A stretch of 19,987 nt of DNA from Prasinococcaceae sp. CCMP 1430 (taxonomy: Eukaryota > Prasinodermophyta > Palmophyllophyceae > Prasinococcales > Prasinococcaceae), in contig RQSC01000523.1 of the NCBI GenBank assembly GCA_013416795.1, forward strand, positions 108,018 through 128,004, in the 5' to 3' direction. A program made the position numbers and the translations under genes. The notes under the pieces are model-generated. The model had not been told where the DNA came from and did no database searches. It saw only the letters and a list, made by a program, of their open reading frames with translations. This document shows, piece after piece, positions 1-9,292 of the stretch (its first letter is position 1; each line of letters opens with the position of its first letter).

Positions 1-91
<91 letters not shown>
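1..91. repeat. Poly-G homopolymer at window start
   Basis: The first 91 bases are an unbroken run of G, ending just before TGGCGGACG. It lies 22 nt upstream of the RRP12 ATG. A run this pure at the edge of a sequence is typical of an assembly or two-colour Illumina no-signal artefact rather than of biology, and has no telomere-like repeat unit. It probably replaces the true RRP12 promoter. Confidence 0.95.
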
Positions 92-92
<1 letters not shown>

Positions 93-113
93 GGCGGACG
101 CGCGTGCGCAGCG

Positions 114-3100
114 ATGTCGGCGGAGGGATGGGACCCGCTCGAGGCGGCCGGCGCGCCGCCGCCGCAGGCGTCGTGGAGCGCGTGCGTCGAGCGGCTGCGC
201 AACTCGTCGGTGCGCGACCACCGCGCGCTCGTGGCGGCCTTCGAGGCGGCGGGCGAGATTGTGGACGCGCAGGGGCTGCCGCGCTCGCCCACGGCGTACT
301 TCGCCTGCCTCATGCAGTCGCTCGATGCGCAGGGCCGCGCGGGCGGCGACGCCGAGGCCGCCGCCGCCGCCGCGACGCTGCTCGCGGCGGTGCTGCCGGC
401 GACGCCGCGCGCGGTGCTGCGCTCCAAGTGTGAGATGGCGCTCGGCGTGCTCGCGCGCGTTGAGGTTGCTCACGACGGCGCACAAGCGGTGCAGAAGGCC
501 GTGCTCGGCTGCCGCCAGCACCTCTTCTCCGCGGCCGTCGGCGCCGACGGCGGCTGGGCGGCGACCGGCGCGTCGTTCGGCGCGATGCTGCGACGCTGCG
601 TGGACGCGCGGCCCAAGGTGCGCAAGAGGGCGCTGGTGGCTGTGCAGGGAGGGCTGCGCGCGGCGCAGGGCACGCCCGCGCACCAGCACGCCTCTGAGGC
701 CGTCGCGCGCCTCGTCGGCGAGGTTCTTCCCGGGGCGGCGCGCACCGACGATGCCGCGGCGGCGGTGGCCGCGGCCGCGCCCGACGGCGGCGTCAGCGAG
801 GCGGAGCGCCGCGCGCGCGAGGCGCTGCAGCTCGTGAGCTCCCTGCGCTCGCTGGTGCCCCTGCTGGATGCGCGCGCGGCGTCCACCGTGGCGAATGCGC
901 TCGCCGCGCTCCTCACTGCCTCGCGCGACCGCCAGCCCATGCTGCACAAGCTGGTGGTGGACGCGGCCGCGATGCTCTTCGCCGACCTGAGCTCCGACAT
1001 GGGCGTGGCACCCGCCGAGGGGCTGCTGGGCGCGGTGCTCTCGTCGCCCATCAATGCGCGCAAGGACCCCGACGGCGCGGCGGCGCTCTGCCGCCTGACG
1101 GCCACCGCCATGCGCCGCATCGGCTCCCTGGACGGCTCGGCCGCCGCGCGCTTGCTGCCCCGCGCGCTGCACGCAGTGCTGCCCATGCTCGCCGAGCTCG
1201 ACCACGAGGCGCTGGCGTTCGCGGCAACCGAGGCCACCGCGGACATGCTTCGCCACGTGAGCCCCGCCGCATGCGCGGCGGACCCGCCGCCGCAGGCTGG
1301 CGCGCCGGGCGCCGCGGGACCTCCGCGCACCGTCGGCGAGCGCTGCGCGGTCGCGCTGGAGAACATGCTCGGCGTGCGCCACAAGGACGCGTGGCCGCTG
1401 GTGCTCACCGCCCTCGCTGCGTTCGCCGAGGCGGTGGGCGCCGACCATCCGCAGCTGCTTGTGAGCGTGCTGGCCGCAGCCGCTGAGCTACACTCGGACA
1501 GCGCCGACCCGCTCGCAAAGGCGAACGACCTCGACCTTTTCGACGCGCAGCTCGGTGCGGCGCTCGGCGCCGCGCTGCGCGCCATGGGCGCTGCGCCCTT
1601 CCTTGCGACGCTGCCGCTGCAGATGGAGCTCGACCTGGACTCGCCGGACTCGCGCGCGTGGCTGCTGCCGCTCGTCATCGAGCACGCGAAGAAGGCCACG
1701 GGCTCGATCGGCTACTGGGTGCGCACGCTCCTGCCGGCCGCGCGGCAGCTCGAGGCGCGCGCCGACGCCTTCCACGCGGCGGGCGCGGGCCACGGGGTGG
1801 AGGCGCAGGCCGCGTACGCTGCGGTGGCGCAGCTGTGGGAGGTGCTCGCGTCAATGTGCTGCTCGCCCGACGACATCGCCACGTCCTTCCAGCTGGTGGC
1901 CAAGGACCTTGGCGCGGCGCTGCAGACCGACTCGGCCGAGCGCCGCTCAACGGCGGCGCGCGCGCTTCGCCGGCTGGCCTTTGGCGTGTCGGAGCGCCGC
2001 AAGGCCGCGCGCGAGGAGGGCGATGGCCAGGTGGTGGCGCGCGAGGATGCTGCCGCCGCGGCCATCGCGCGCTTCAGCCGCAACTTCCTGCCCATCCTCT
2101 TCAACCTCGCGTTGGCCGCCAAGCCCGAGGAGCGCGAGGAGCTGCTCGCCACCGTCGAAGCGATCGCGCTGGTGACGCCTGCGGATGCGCTGGACGGCTT
2201 CTTCAAGCAGGTGCTCCGCAAGCTGCTCGAGGCGACCGCCGAGGCCTCGGACGGCAACAAGAGTGCGGAGGAGAACAGCGCCGCCGCCACCCGTCAGGGC
2301 ATTTTCGTCGAGCTGGCCATGTCGCTGTCCGAGGGGCTGCCAGCCGAGGCGACGGCCATGCTGCTGCGCGGCAGCCGGCCGCTGCTGAGCGCCCCGGCGG
2401 CGTCGGTGCAGAAGAAGGCGTACAAGTTGCTCGCGCGGCTGGCCGAGCGTAGGCCTGAGGTGGTCGCGGGCGCCCTCGACGAGACCGTGGCGGCCCTCGC
2501 CGACGGCCTGGGCGCGTGCGCCACCGCCGCGCGCCGCAACCGGCTACGCTGCCTGCGCCACGTCATCGCGCTGTTCGCACTCAAGCGCAGGGAGGCCATC
2601 GAGGCGGTGGAGGCCGGGCAGGGCGGTGGCGAGGGGAGCGACGGCGAGGACGGGGGCGACGGCGCGGGCGGCGCCACAGACCCGCTGCGCGCCGTGGCGC
2701 CGTTCGTGGGCGAAATCGTGCTGGGCGTCAAGGAGTCCAACCAGCGCACGCGCCTGGCGGCGTACGAGCTGTTGGTCGAGCTCGCGCGCCACATGGAGGA
2801 GGCCGGTGGCGATGAGCTGCTGCGGCGCTTCTTCATGATGGTCGTGGGCGCGCTGGCGGGCTCAACGCAGCACATGGTGGCCGCGGCGGTCGCGGCGCTC
2901 GCGCGGCTTCTCTTCGACTTTCCCGAGGCGCTGCTCGAGGCGGCGCCCGAGCTCATGTCGACTGTGCTGCTGCTGCTTCGCTCCAAGTCGCGGGAGATCG
3001 TCAAGAGCGTGCTGGGCTTCTGCAAGGTGCTCATCTCGAGATTGTCGCCCACCGAGATGACGCTGCTGCTGCCCGAGATGGCCGAGGGGCTCTTCGCTTG

Positions 3101-4235
3101 GTGCGACGACAGCAAGAACCAGTTCAAGATGAAGGTGCGCGTGCTGGTGGAGCGCCTCGTGCGCAAGTGCGGCTACGAGGCCGTGCAGGCGGCCATCCCC
3201 GAGCACCACGCGCGCCTGCTCGTGCACATCCGCAAGGAGAAGGCCAAGGAGGAGCGCAAGCGCCAGGCGCGCTCGGAAGTGCGCGCTGGCGACGATGCGA
3301 AGTCGGGGCGCACGACGCGCACCGCGATGACCGCGATGACGGCGCGCACTCTCGCCAGGGACTGGGCGGAGGACGATGTCTTCGGCGACGGCGGCTCGGA
3401 CGAGGGCATGGGCGGCGCGAGCGACGAGGACATGGACGGCGGCAGGGGCGGCGGCGGAGGAGGCTACGCGAGATCTATGATGGCGCGCTCGCGCGCTCTG
3501 AGCAGCGTCGCTGCCGGTGCGCGTCGAAAGGTGGTGCTGCCCGACTCGGACTTCGACCTGCTGGGCGGTGGCGCCACGCGCGCGGCGCTTGCGGGTGCGG
3601 CGGCCCTCAAGGAGCGTCGCCTGGCACGGCGGCGCGCGCAAGGCGAGGACGACTTCGGCGTGGACAAGAAGTCTGGCCGCCTCGACTTCAGCGAGGTGGG
3701 CGGTAAGGGGCGCGCGGCGAAGCGCGGCCGCGATGTGGACTACGACGACGACGACGACGAGATGGAGGGGGACGAGGAGGGCGACGAGGGCGACGACGAC
3801 GATGACACGCGCTCCAAGAAGCGCGCACGCGGTGGCAAGGCGCGCAGCGTGTCGGGCATGAGCATGGGCGGGCGCTCGGCGCGCACTGTCGGGGGTCGCT
3901 CGGCGCGCACGGCGGGGGGCAGGTCGGCCGGCGGCCGCAGCGCCAAGTCCAACCGCGCGGGCACCGGCCGCGAGTACGCCTCGGCCAGGGCGGGCGGTGA
4001 CAAGCAGCTCGCCGCCGAGAAGCACGAGCCGTACGCCTACTGGACGCTGGATGCCGCGCTGCTCAACAAGAAGCGCGCGGGCAAGAAGGCGCAGGCAATG
4101 CGGCAGATGGCGAGCACGGGACGTCTGGGCGCCAACAAGGAGCAGAGAAACAAGGCCTCGCTCGGCAAGGGCACCCGCGCGCAGCGCAAGGCCAAGGCCA
4201 AGCACAGGGCGATGGAACGGGCAGGCGAGCGCTGA
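114..4235 (+). CDS. RRP12: RRP12-like pre-rRNA processing / ribosome export protein
   Basis: Single-exon 1373-aa protein, close to the usual RRP12 length of about 1200-1300 aa. RRP12 is a HEAT-repeat nucleolar protein needed for maturation and nuclear export of pre-ribosomal subunits. Seen here: a long Ala/Leu-rich helical-repeat region (residues about 1-1080); then a charged tail with basic segments (KEKAKEERKRQAR near 1045), an acidic Asp/Glu run (about 1209-1232), GGRSART-type repeats (about 1252-1278), and a basic C-terminus. The tail contains PYAYWTLDAALLNKK, the counterpart of the PYAYIPLD-x-LLN-RR motif that marks the RRP12 C-terminus. The start is the first ATG after the poly-G run; the N-terminus is plausible, but upstream sequence is lost. 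The gene is convergent with the Cys-rich gene, with 135 nt between stops. I see no intron or frameshift. Confidence 0.9.
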   Translation: MSAEGWDPLEAAGAPPPQASWSACVERLRNSSVRDHRALVAAFEAAGEIVDAQGLPRSPTAYFACLMQSLDAQGRAGGDAEAAAAAATLLAAVLPATPRAVLRSKCEMALGVLARVEVAHDGAQAVQKAVLGCRQHLFSAAVGADGGWAATGASFGAMLRRCVDARPKVRKRALVAVQGGLRAAQGTPAHQHASEAVARLVGEVLPGAARTDDAAAAVAAAAPDGGVSEAERRAREALQLVSSLRSLVPLLDARAASTVANALAALLTASRDRQPMLHKLVVDAAAMLFADLSSDMGVAPAEGLLGAVLSSPINARKDPDGAAALCRLTATAMRRIGSLDGSAAARLLPRALHAVLPMLAELDHEALAFAATEATADMLRHVSPAACAADPPPQAGAPGAAGPPRTVGERCAVALENMLGVRHKDAWPLVLTALAAFAEAVGADHPQLLVSVLAAAAELHSDSADPLAKANDLDLFDAQLGAALGAALRAMGAAPFLATLPLQMELDLDSPDSRAWLLPLVIEHAKKATGSIGYWVRTLLPAARQLEARADAFHAAGAGHGVEAQAAYAAVAQLWEVLASMCCSPDDIATSFQLVAKDLGAALQTDSAERRSTAARALRRLAFGVSERRKAAREEGDGQVVAREDAAAAAIARFSRNFLPILFNLALAAKPEEREELLATVEAIALVTPADALDGFFKQVLRKLLEATAEASDGNKSAEENSAAATRQGIFVELAMSLSEGLPAEATAMLLRGSRPLLSAPAASVQKKAYKLLARLAERRPEVVAGALDETVAALADGLGACATAARRNRLRCLRHVIALFALKRREAIEAVEAGQGGGEGSDGEDGGDGAGGATDPLRAVAPFVGEIVLGVKESNQRTRLAAYELLVELARHMEEAGGDELLRRFFMMVVGALAGSTQHMVAAAVAALARLLFDFPEALLEAAPELMSTVLLLLRSKSREIVKSVLGFCKVLISRLSPTEMTLLLPEMAEGLFAWCDDSKNQFKMKVRVLVERLVRKCGYEAVQAAIPEHHARLLVHIRKEKAKEERKRQARSEVRAGDDAKSGRTTRTAMTAMTARTLARDWAEDDVFGDGGSDEGMGGASDEDMDGGRGGGGGGYARSMMARSRALSSVAAGARRKVVLPDSDFDLLGGGATRAALAGAAALKERRLARRRAQGEDDFGVDKKSGRLDFSEVGGKGRAAKRGRDVDYDDDDDEMEGDEEGDEGDDDDDTRSKKRARGGKARSVSGMSMGGRSARTVGGRSARTAGGRSAGGRSAKSNRAGTGREYASARAGGDKQLAAEKHEPYAYWTLDAALLNKKRAGKKAQAMRQMASTGRLGANKEQRNKASLGKGTRAQRKAKAKHRAMERAGER

Positions 4236-4370
4236 CTGGTGCGACCGAGATACAGTAGTACGCTTTTCATTTAAATACGCAAGGCGCAGCAGCCCGTCTC
4301 TGTCTGTCGGCGCGGCTGCGCTCTTCGACTACGACACGTATAATGGTGCACTCTCCTTCTGCGCGACGAG

Positions 4371-6299
4371 CTAGAACATGCCCGGACCCCGTGTCGGCGT
4401 CGCGGTGGGTAGCGGCGGCGGGAAGCAGCCGAGCGCGCAGCACTGCGTGCCCTGGATGGTGCCCGCGTCGAGGCACTTCACCCCCCCGGTGCCGTCGCCC
4501 TTGAGCGCTGGACGCTCGCCGTCCGGGCACTGCCCCGGCCACGATGACTCGATCCAGTAGTAGTCGTTGGGGTCGCACAACCCGTGGCCCGGCTCGAGCT
4601 CCGAGGCGTAGCCGAACTGCTCTCGGGTGCAGAGCGCCGCGCCCACCGACGCGCACATGGCCGCGGAGTTCACGTAGTTGGTGTTGGTGCACACGCCCGG
4701 CAGCCAGCCGCCCGCGCGGGAGGTGCACACGCCGTCCGCGTTGTCCAGGGGGTCGGTCCAGTTCTTGGCCGCGTCGAAGATCTTCACCGACTCGGCGATC
4801 TCCTCGCAGCACTGCACGAAGCGCGTGGGCGCCGCCGTGGGCATTGCCGTGGGCGCTGCGGTGGGCGCTGGCGTGGGGCACGTCGCGGACGCGCAGCACG
4901 CGACGGCGCCGAGGAAGGCGTCGCGCGTGCACTCGAAGGTGCCCGAGGCCGGATTGTACGCGATGTGCTCCTTGTCCCCGCAGCGGCCGGTCTGCAGATT
5001 CCACTGCTCGCGCGTCCACAGCATCGCGTTGCTGAAGTCGCAGCCCGTGCCCTCGGTGGCGGGCAGCTCGGCCGCGCTGCACAGGTCGGCGTTGACGGTC
5101 TGGCACATGGCTTGCGCGGTGTGGAAGGTGGTTGCCTTCACGCACTGGTCGGCGAACCAGCCGCCCTTGGTGGCGCCGCACACGCCGGGCACGCCGTTTT
5201 TGCCAGTCTCGCCCCAGCACTGGCCTCCGAGGACGGGATCGCACTCGCCGAGCCAGCGCTGCAGGTTGGGGCAGCAGCCGATCTCGGGGGGCATGCCGGC
5301 CTGCATCTCCGTGGTCGGCGCCTTGGTGGGCGAGGCGGTCGGCGCTGTCGTAGGGGCGATCGGCCTGGGGACGATAGGATCGGTGAGCACGATGAAGGAG
5401 TCGAACTGGCCCAGCGCAGAGTTCGGGTCGCCGCCCGCCGCAAGCTGCAGGGCCGACTGGATGATCGCTTGCGTCGCAGGCGTGGTGCCCGGCGGGGCAA
5501 GGACGGTGTACGTGAGCTGGGTAGTTTCAATGCCTTCGTTGAGGAATGTTGAGCAGCTGAGATGCGAAGCGCGAGGTCAAAGTCGCGTGCGTTGGCGGAG
5601 CGACGGACCGGCCAACGAGTGAAAAGCGCGCGTGTGGGGGTGGGGGGAATGCGCGGAGGGCGATGGGGATGCGCGCGGCATGCAATGAGGTCAGCGCGCA
5701 ATCTCGAGCACGTGGTCGTCAGGTCTCCGCTTTCGCGGCCTATCGCGCGCTTGGGCACGCATGCGCCCGTCATGAAGCATTCGCGGTCGGTCACGAGCCT
5801 CCGCGCGCCACCAACGCAGCACCGCCAGTTGTGCATCTGCGAGGGCACACCACCAAACGCCTCCGCCGCCGCGCGCACTTTCACAGCCCCGCACTCACCT
5901 CACGTCCACGAACGCAATGGGCGTGGGAGAGCCTTGAACGGCGTACACTGTGTTCTCGTAGATACTGAGGATCTGCAGCTCCAGGAGGGGGCAGCTCGGA
6001 TTGACCTGCGCAGCGACCACGCTCGCGGGTCCATTCTGCTGCTGCTGCTGACCGGTGAACTCGTCCTTGGAGATGGGGACGATCGGCAGTGGGAGGGGCA
6101 CCGCGCCTGGCGGTGCAGTGACATCCAGGGGCGGCCCAACGAGACCAGCGACGCGCGTCACGGACGCGCTGAACGCCACCGACATTGCCGCGGCCGTCGC
6201 TACCACGCTGGCGGCGCCCGCCACCCGCCGCATGGCGCCGCGCTCGGCGGCGCGCCCCCGCGCGCCCATGCCCATGGCGGCGGCGAAGGATTCCGCCAT
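4371..6299 (-). CDS. Secreted/membrane-anchored Cys-rich protein with two repeated modules and PT linkers (2 exons)
   Basis: Exon 1 is 6299-5899 and exon 2 is 5556-4371. Joining them gives 1587 nt, an in-frame 528-aa protein, the junction reading FVDV-S-CSTFLNEG. After a short start, a hydrophobic segment beginning MRRVAGAASVVATAAAM looks like a signal peptide or anchor. Next come a Q5 run and a region around SIYENTVYAVQGSP, then two Cys-rich modules. Module 1 contains AMCQTVNADLCSAAEL...GTGC, and module 2 contains AMCASVGAALCTREQF...GHGLC; both end in a CC pair. The modules are flanked by Pro-Thr-Ala linkers (APTAAPTAMPTAAPT). Such Cys-rich modules on PT linkers occur in predicted secreted proteins of marine algae; their function is unknown to me. 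An extracellular adhesive or wall role is inference only. The gene is divergent from the FAD oxidoreductase. Confidence 0.8.
5557..5898 (-). other. Intron of the Cys-rich gene (342 nt)
   Basis: On the minus strand the donor reads GACGTGAG|GTGAGTGC and the acceptor CGCATCTCAG|CTGCTCAAC. Splicing joins a frame that would otherwise stop at once (AGG TGA) to the long downstream frame, which has no ATG near its 5' end. Exon lengths of 401 and 1186 nt sum to a multiple of three. Confidence 0.85.
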
Positions 6300-6407
6300 C
6301 AGTATTCATATCTTTCCCCTTTCGGATACGCCCTCGCGTCCGCTCCCGCCCCGCGCGCGCCCGCGAGGCGACGCCGCCAATTCCCCGGCGAGCGGAGCTC
6401 CCGAGGC

Positions 6408-6446
6408 CGCGCGCGCGCGCGCGCGCGCGGCCGCGCGCGCGCGCGC
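6408..6446. repeat. (CG)n dinucleotide tract
   Basis: About 39 bp of almost pure alternating CG/GC with one GGCC interruption, roughly 110 bp upstream of the Cys-rich gene ATG. Alternating CG of this length can adopt Z-DNA and is prone to length change. Confidence 0.9.
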
Positions 6447-6567
6447 TCGAATTCACCCCCCATCAAAACGCACGCGGGGCGCGCCGCGCCGCGGACAGAG
6501 CCGTTACGACCCCTATCGGCATCCCGCCATCGCTATCGATGCGCGTAAATGCGACGCAATGTGGTGC

Positions 6568-6583
6568 GATATAATATTATATC
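6568..6583. promoter_or_regulatory. 16-bp AT-rich perfect palindrome
   Basis: GATATAATATTATATC is its own reverse complement. It sits in the only strongly AT-rich patch of the divergent region, flanked by GC-rich sequence. It contains TATAAT/ATTATA in both orientations, so it could act as a TATA-like element or a dimeric factor site. The role is inference. Confidence 0.4.
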
Positions 6584-6927
6584 AATCAATGTCTGATGCG
6601 GCGCGATGCCATTTGATCCCCACCGAAAGCTTCATAAAAATCGCATCGTCTGGCAATGCCTGGTCACGACATTGATATGGTATTGTACAGTGTACGTTTG
6701 CGCACAACACGGCTAGGCCTGTGTCGCGTCATCAGGTCAGGCAGCATCAGCAGGCGCCAATCCGTTGGAAGTCTATAGTGGACTACGAACTCGTGTCATT
6801 TGATGGCGTTCGGGGAGGGGTCAGGTTTCAGGCAGGCGGCAGCGCGCGCCCAACGGCTGGGCGTGGCCCCGCAACCCCACTGGCACACGCGACGTCAGTC
6901 GACGGTTGGGCGGAGGTGACGAGGTAA

Positions 6928-9151
6928 CAACGCCGCGCTGCCGGCGGGAGCGCGCGCGCGCCGCCTCGGGCGCGCCGCCGAGAGGCGCGGCGGTGCGGCG
7001 CGGTCGCCGCGGGCCTGGGGGTTGCGGCGGTGGTGGGGGGGGCGCTGCTGTGGTGGACGTCCTCGTACGAGGCGTCGTCCGCGGGCGTCCGCGCGGCGTT
7101 CGACGAGCGCGCGCGCGCCTACCGCTCGGTCTACGTCGAGCGCTTCGAGCGGACGCGCTGGCTGCTGCGCGTCGGTGAGGGCGGCGAGACGGAGCTCGAT
7201 AAGGTGGAGGAAGACGAGGCTGACCGCTTTCTCCAGGGCAGCCTGCACTCGGGCGCGCGAGGGGGCGACGTGGACTCGGCCAGCGTGCGCTTCGCGACGG
7301 GCGACGCCGCGCTGCGGGGCGGCGCGGGGCGATGCTGGGCGCGCGTCAGTGCTGTGTGCTGCCCGCACGCCAAAAAGGTACCGCAGGGCAGGACAGGCCT
7401 TTTGGAGGCACCGTGTGTGTGGTGGTGGTGGGCGCGTGAGAGAGGCGGCGCGCCCGGCCGCGCGTGCGCCAGCATGTTGCCGCCTCCCAGCTCGGACGAG
7501 TTTGCGGACCTGCGGTCGGCGCTGAGCGGAGACGCCGCGCTGGTGGTGCGTCCCCCCGCCTCCGCCGCCGCCGATCAGCAGGCCGAGGCGTACGAGCGCG
7601 CCCTGTGGGGCGCCAAGTGGGATGTGGCGCAGCTGAAGCGCCGAAGCTCGGGCTGGTCGCGGGAGGCCAACGGGACCAACACATGGAACGTCGACGGCTT
7701 GGAGGAGCGCATGCCGGCGGCCATCGCCTCGCCCGCGAGCGCGCGGGACGTCGCCGAGTGCGTGCTCTACGCCGCGGCCAGGCGCTCCGAGGGCCAAAGG
7801 CTGTGCGTGGCGGGCGGGCGCTTCTCGCAGCTCTCGCTCGCCGAGGGCGCGCTGTGCATCGACCTGTCGCGCATGCGAAGCGCTCGCTGTGACGCCACAA
7901 CCGGCACCGTCGTCGCACAGGGTGGGTGTCTTGTGGGCGACGTGATGAGCGCGTGCCAGCCGCACGCGCTTGCGGTGCCGCTCGGCGCGCACCCAGGCAC
8001 GGGCATCGGCGGGCTGGTGCTGCAGGGCGGGCACGGCTGGCTGGAACGAAGCGCCGGGCTCGCGGTGGATGCGCTGCTCTCGGCACAAGTCGTGCTCGCG
8101 TCGGGAGACATCATGCGCGCCAGTGCCGACGAGAACGCGGATCTGTTCTGGGCCATCCGAGGCGGCGGCGGCGGCTTCGGCGTCGTCACCGAGTTCGTCT
8201 TTCGGGCCGCGCCCGTCGGCGAGGCCGGTCAGGTACAGCGCATAACGAAGGTGTACGTCCCGCTCAAGGCCTTCTCGGCCCTCCGATTCCAGCCGTCGCG
8301 ACTCGAATGCCTGCGCAACTTCCGCGACGCATGCATCGCGGTGGATGGCGTCGACGAGCTCGCAATGGAGGCGGTCGTACTCGTCGGGGGGCCGACGATC
8401 GCGAGCATGGTGAGCTTCAGCAGCAGCCTCGCACGGGGCGAGGCCGCGCTCAAGGAGCACGGGCGGGCATTCCAAAAGCTACGGGCGGTCGCCAACGCGC
8501 TCAAGCCTTGCTCGTATCACGACGGGCTCATGTACGACGTATTCAGCCCTTCGATGGAGGCGAACCTCCAGAGCAGGTATTACCGCACCGGCAGCCTGCA
8601 CGAGGACCTGCCCGACGCAGCTCTGAAGGCCATCTCTGACGCCACCTCGGGCAAGCAGCCGTGCTCCAAGGGCACTCAAGTGCTCATCACGCTGCTGGGG
8701 GGCAAGGCCAAGCGGTGCGTCGTCGGGACGCGCGCGCCATGGCATCGCCCATCCCTCGAATCTCAATGGCGAGGGCGACGCTCCAGCCGCTGAAGGCACC
8801 CACTGACCGACGCCCGCCCGCGCGCGTGCGCTCACGACTCACTCGCTCACGTGCAGCGTTCCCGATCACGCCACGGCGTACGCGCACCGGCGTGCGATGT
8901 TCTGGGTGACCATCACGACGTACCTCCCGCCGCCCAAGGCCGGCAAGGGCAAGCGCACAGACGCCATCCGATGGGCAGAAGACCTGCGTGCCAAGCTCGC
9001 GCCGCACGCCATGCATGAAAGCACCAGCAGCGGCCCGCACTCCGGGCTGGCGCTGCCGCCACCACGTGGCCACCACGCGGAGAGGCTGCGGGACTTGAAG
9101 GCGCGCCTGGACCCCGCGAACGTCTTCAGCTCGGTGCAGCCCATCGCGTGA
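6928..9151 (+). CDS. FAD-linked oxidoreductase, PCMH/BBE type, N-terminal hydrophobic segment (multi-exon, 5' end unresolved)
   Basis: A FAD-dependent oxidase or dehydrogenase of the berberine-bridge-like class; substrate unknown. The FAD-binding PCMH domain (about 7690-8215) shows GTGIGGLVLQGGHGWLERSAGL and DLFWAIRGGGGGFGVVTEF. The BBE C-terminus is on the last exon: TAYAHR, then RLRDLKARLDPANVF. Splicing 8714 to 8857 gives LLGGKAKR-VPDHATAYAHR, exactly the expected family sequence. The frame is open from 6928 and encodes a hydrophobic stretch (GAVAAGLGVAAVVGGALLWW, about 6997-7056), a likely membrane or targeting segment, but it has no ATG before 7474. Either a 5' exon exists (for example from ATG 6802) or translation begins at 7474. 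The segment 7325-7490 looks non-conserved and may hold another intron. The usual FAD-linking His of the GGH motif is Arg (codon 7819-7821). Stop TGA 9149-9151. Confidence 0.8.
8715..8856 (+). other. Intron of the FAD oxidoreductase (142 nt)
   Basis: Donor AAGCG|GTGCGTCG and acceptor CTCACGTGCAG|CGTTCCC. Splicing restores the Arg codon (CG+C) and joins the FAD/substrate-domain frame to the BBE C-terminal frame. Without it the frame ends at 8793 in non-conserved sequence. Confidence 0.85.
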
Positions 9152-9292
9152 GCTCGCGCGCGCACCGCCGCCAGGGGCAGAGCGCGGGGCGTGAGCATAT
9201 GCATAGTGGGACTAGTGATGCGCGTCGCAGACGCTTCTATTGTACAGTACGGAGACGAGCGACGCGACCTCGAGCTACGCGGCGCGACGCGC
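9152..9292. other. Convergent intergenic spacer
   Basis: 141 nt between the stop codons of the FAD oxidoreductase (+) and the ankyrin gene (-). It has no TGTAA, but TATTGTACAGT at 9238-9248 contains the palindrome TGTACA, so the near-signal TGTAC is present on both strands. Nothing else is evident. Confidence 0.5.

Larger units (their letters stand above)
6300..6927. other. Divergent intergenic region
   Basis: This stretch lies between the ATG of the Cys-rich gene (-) and the open frame of the FAD oxidoreductase (+). I see no conserved coding sequence. It holds a CG/GC dinucleotide tract (6408-6446), an unusually AT-rich section (about 6540-6720) with a 16-bp palindrome, and an ATG at 6802 that could begin a 5' exon of the oxidoreductase. 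It probably contains both promoters. Confidence 0.6.

Noticed and set aside
1-91. Telomere or biological G-tract
   Set aside because: Pure G without a telomeric unit; artefact is the simpler explanation.
2862-4205. Minus-strand ORF of 447 codons opposite RRP12
   Set aside because: Low-complexity antisense shadow of a conserved gene.
6055-6675. Plus-strand ORF of 206 codons in the divergent region
   Set aside because: Antisense to exon 1 of the Cys-rich gene and then runs through the CG tract and AT-rich island; no protein features.
7378-7490. Intron AAAAAG|GTACCG to CCTCCCAG|CTCGG in the oxidoreductase
   Set aside because: Attractive sites, but splicing shifts out of the FAD-domain frame.
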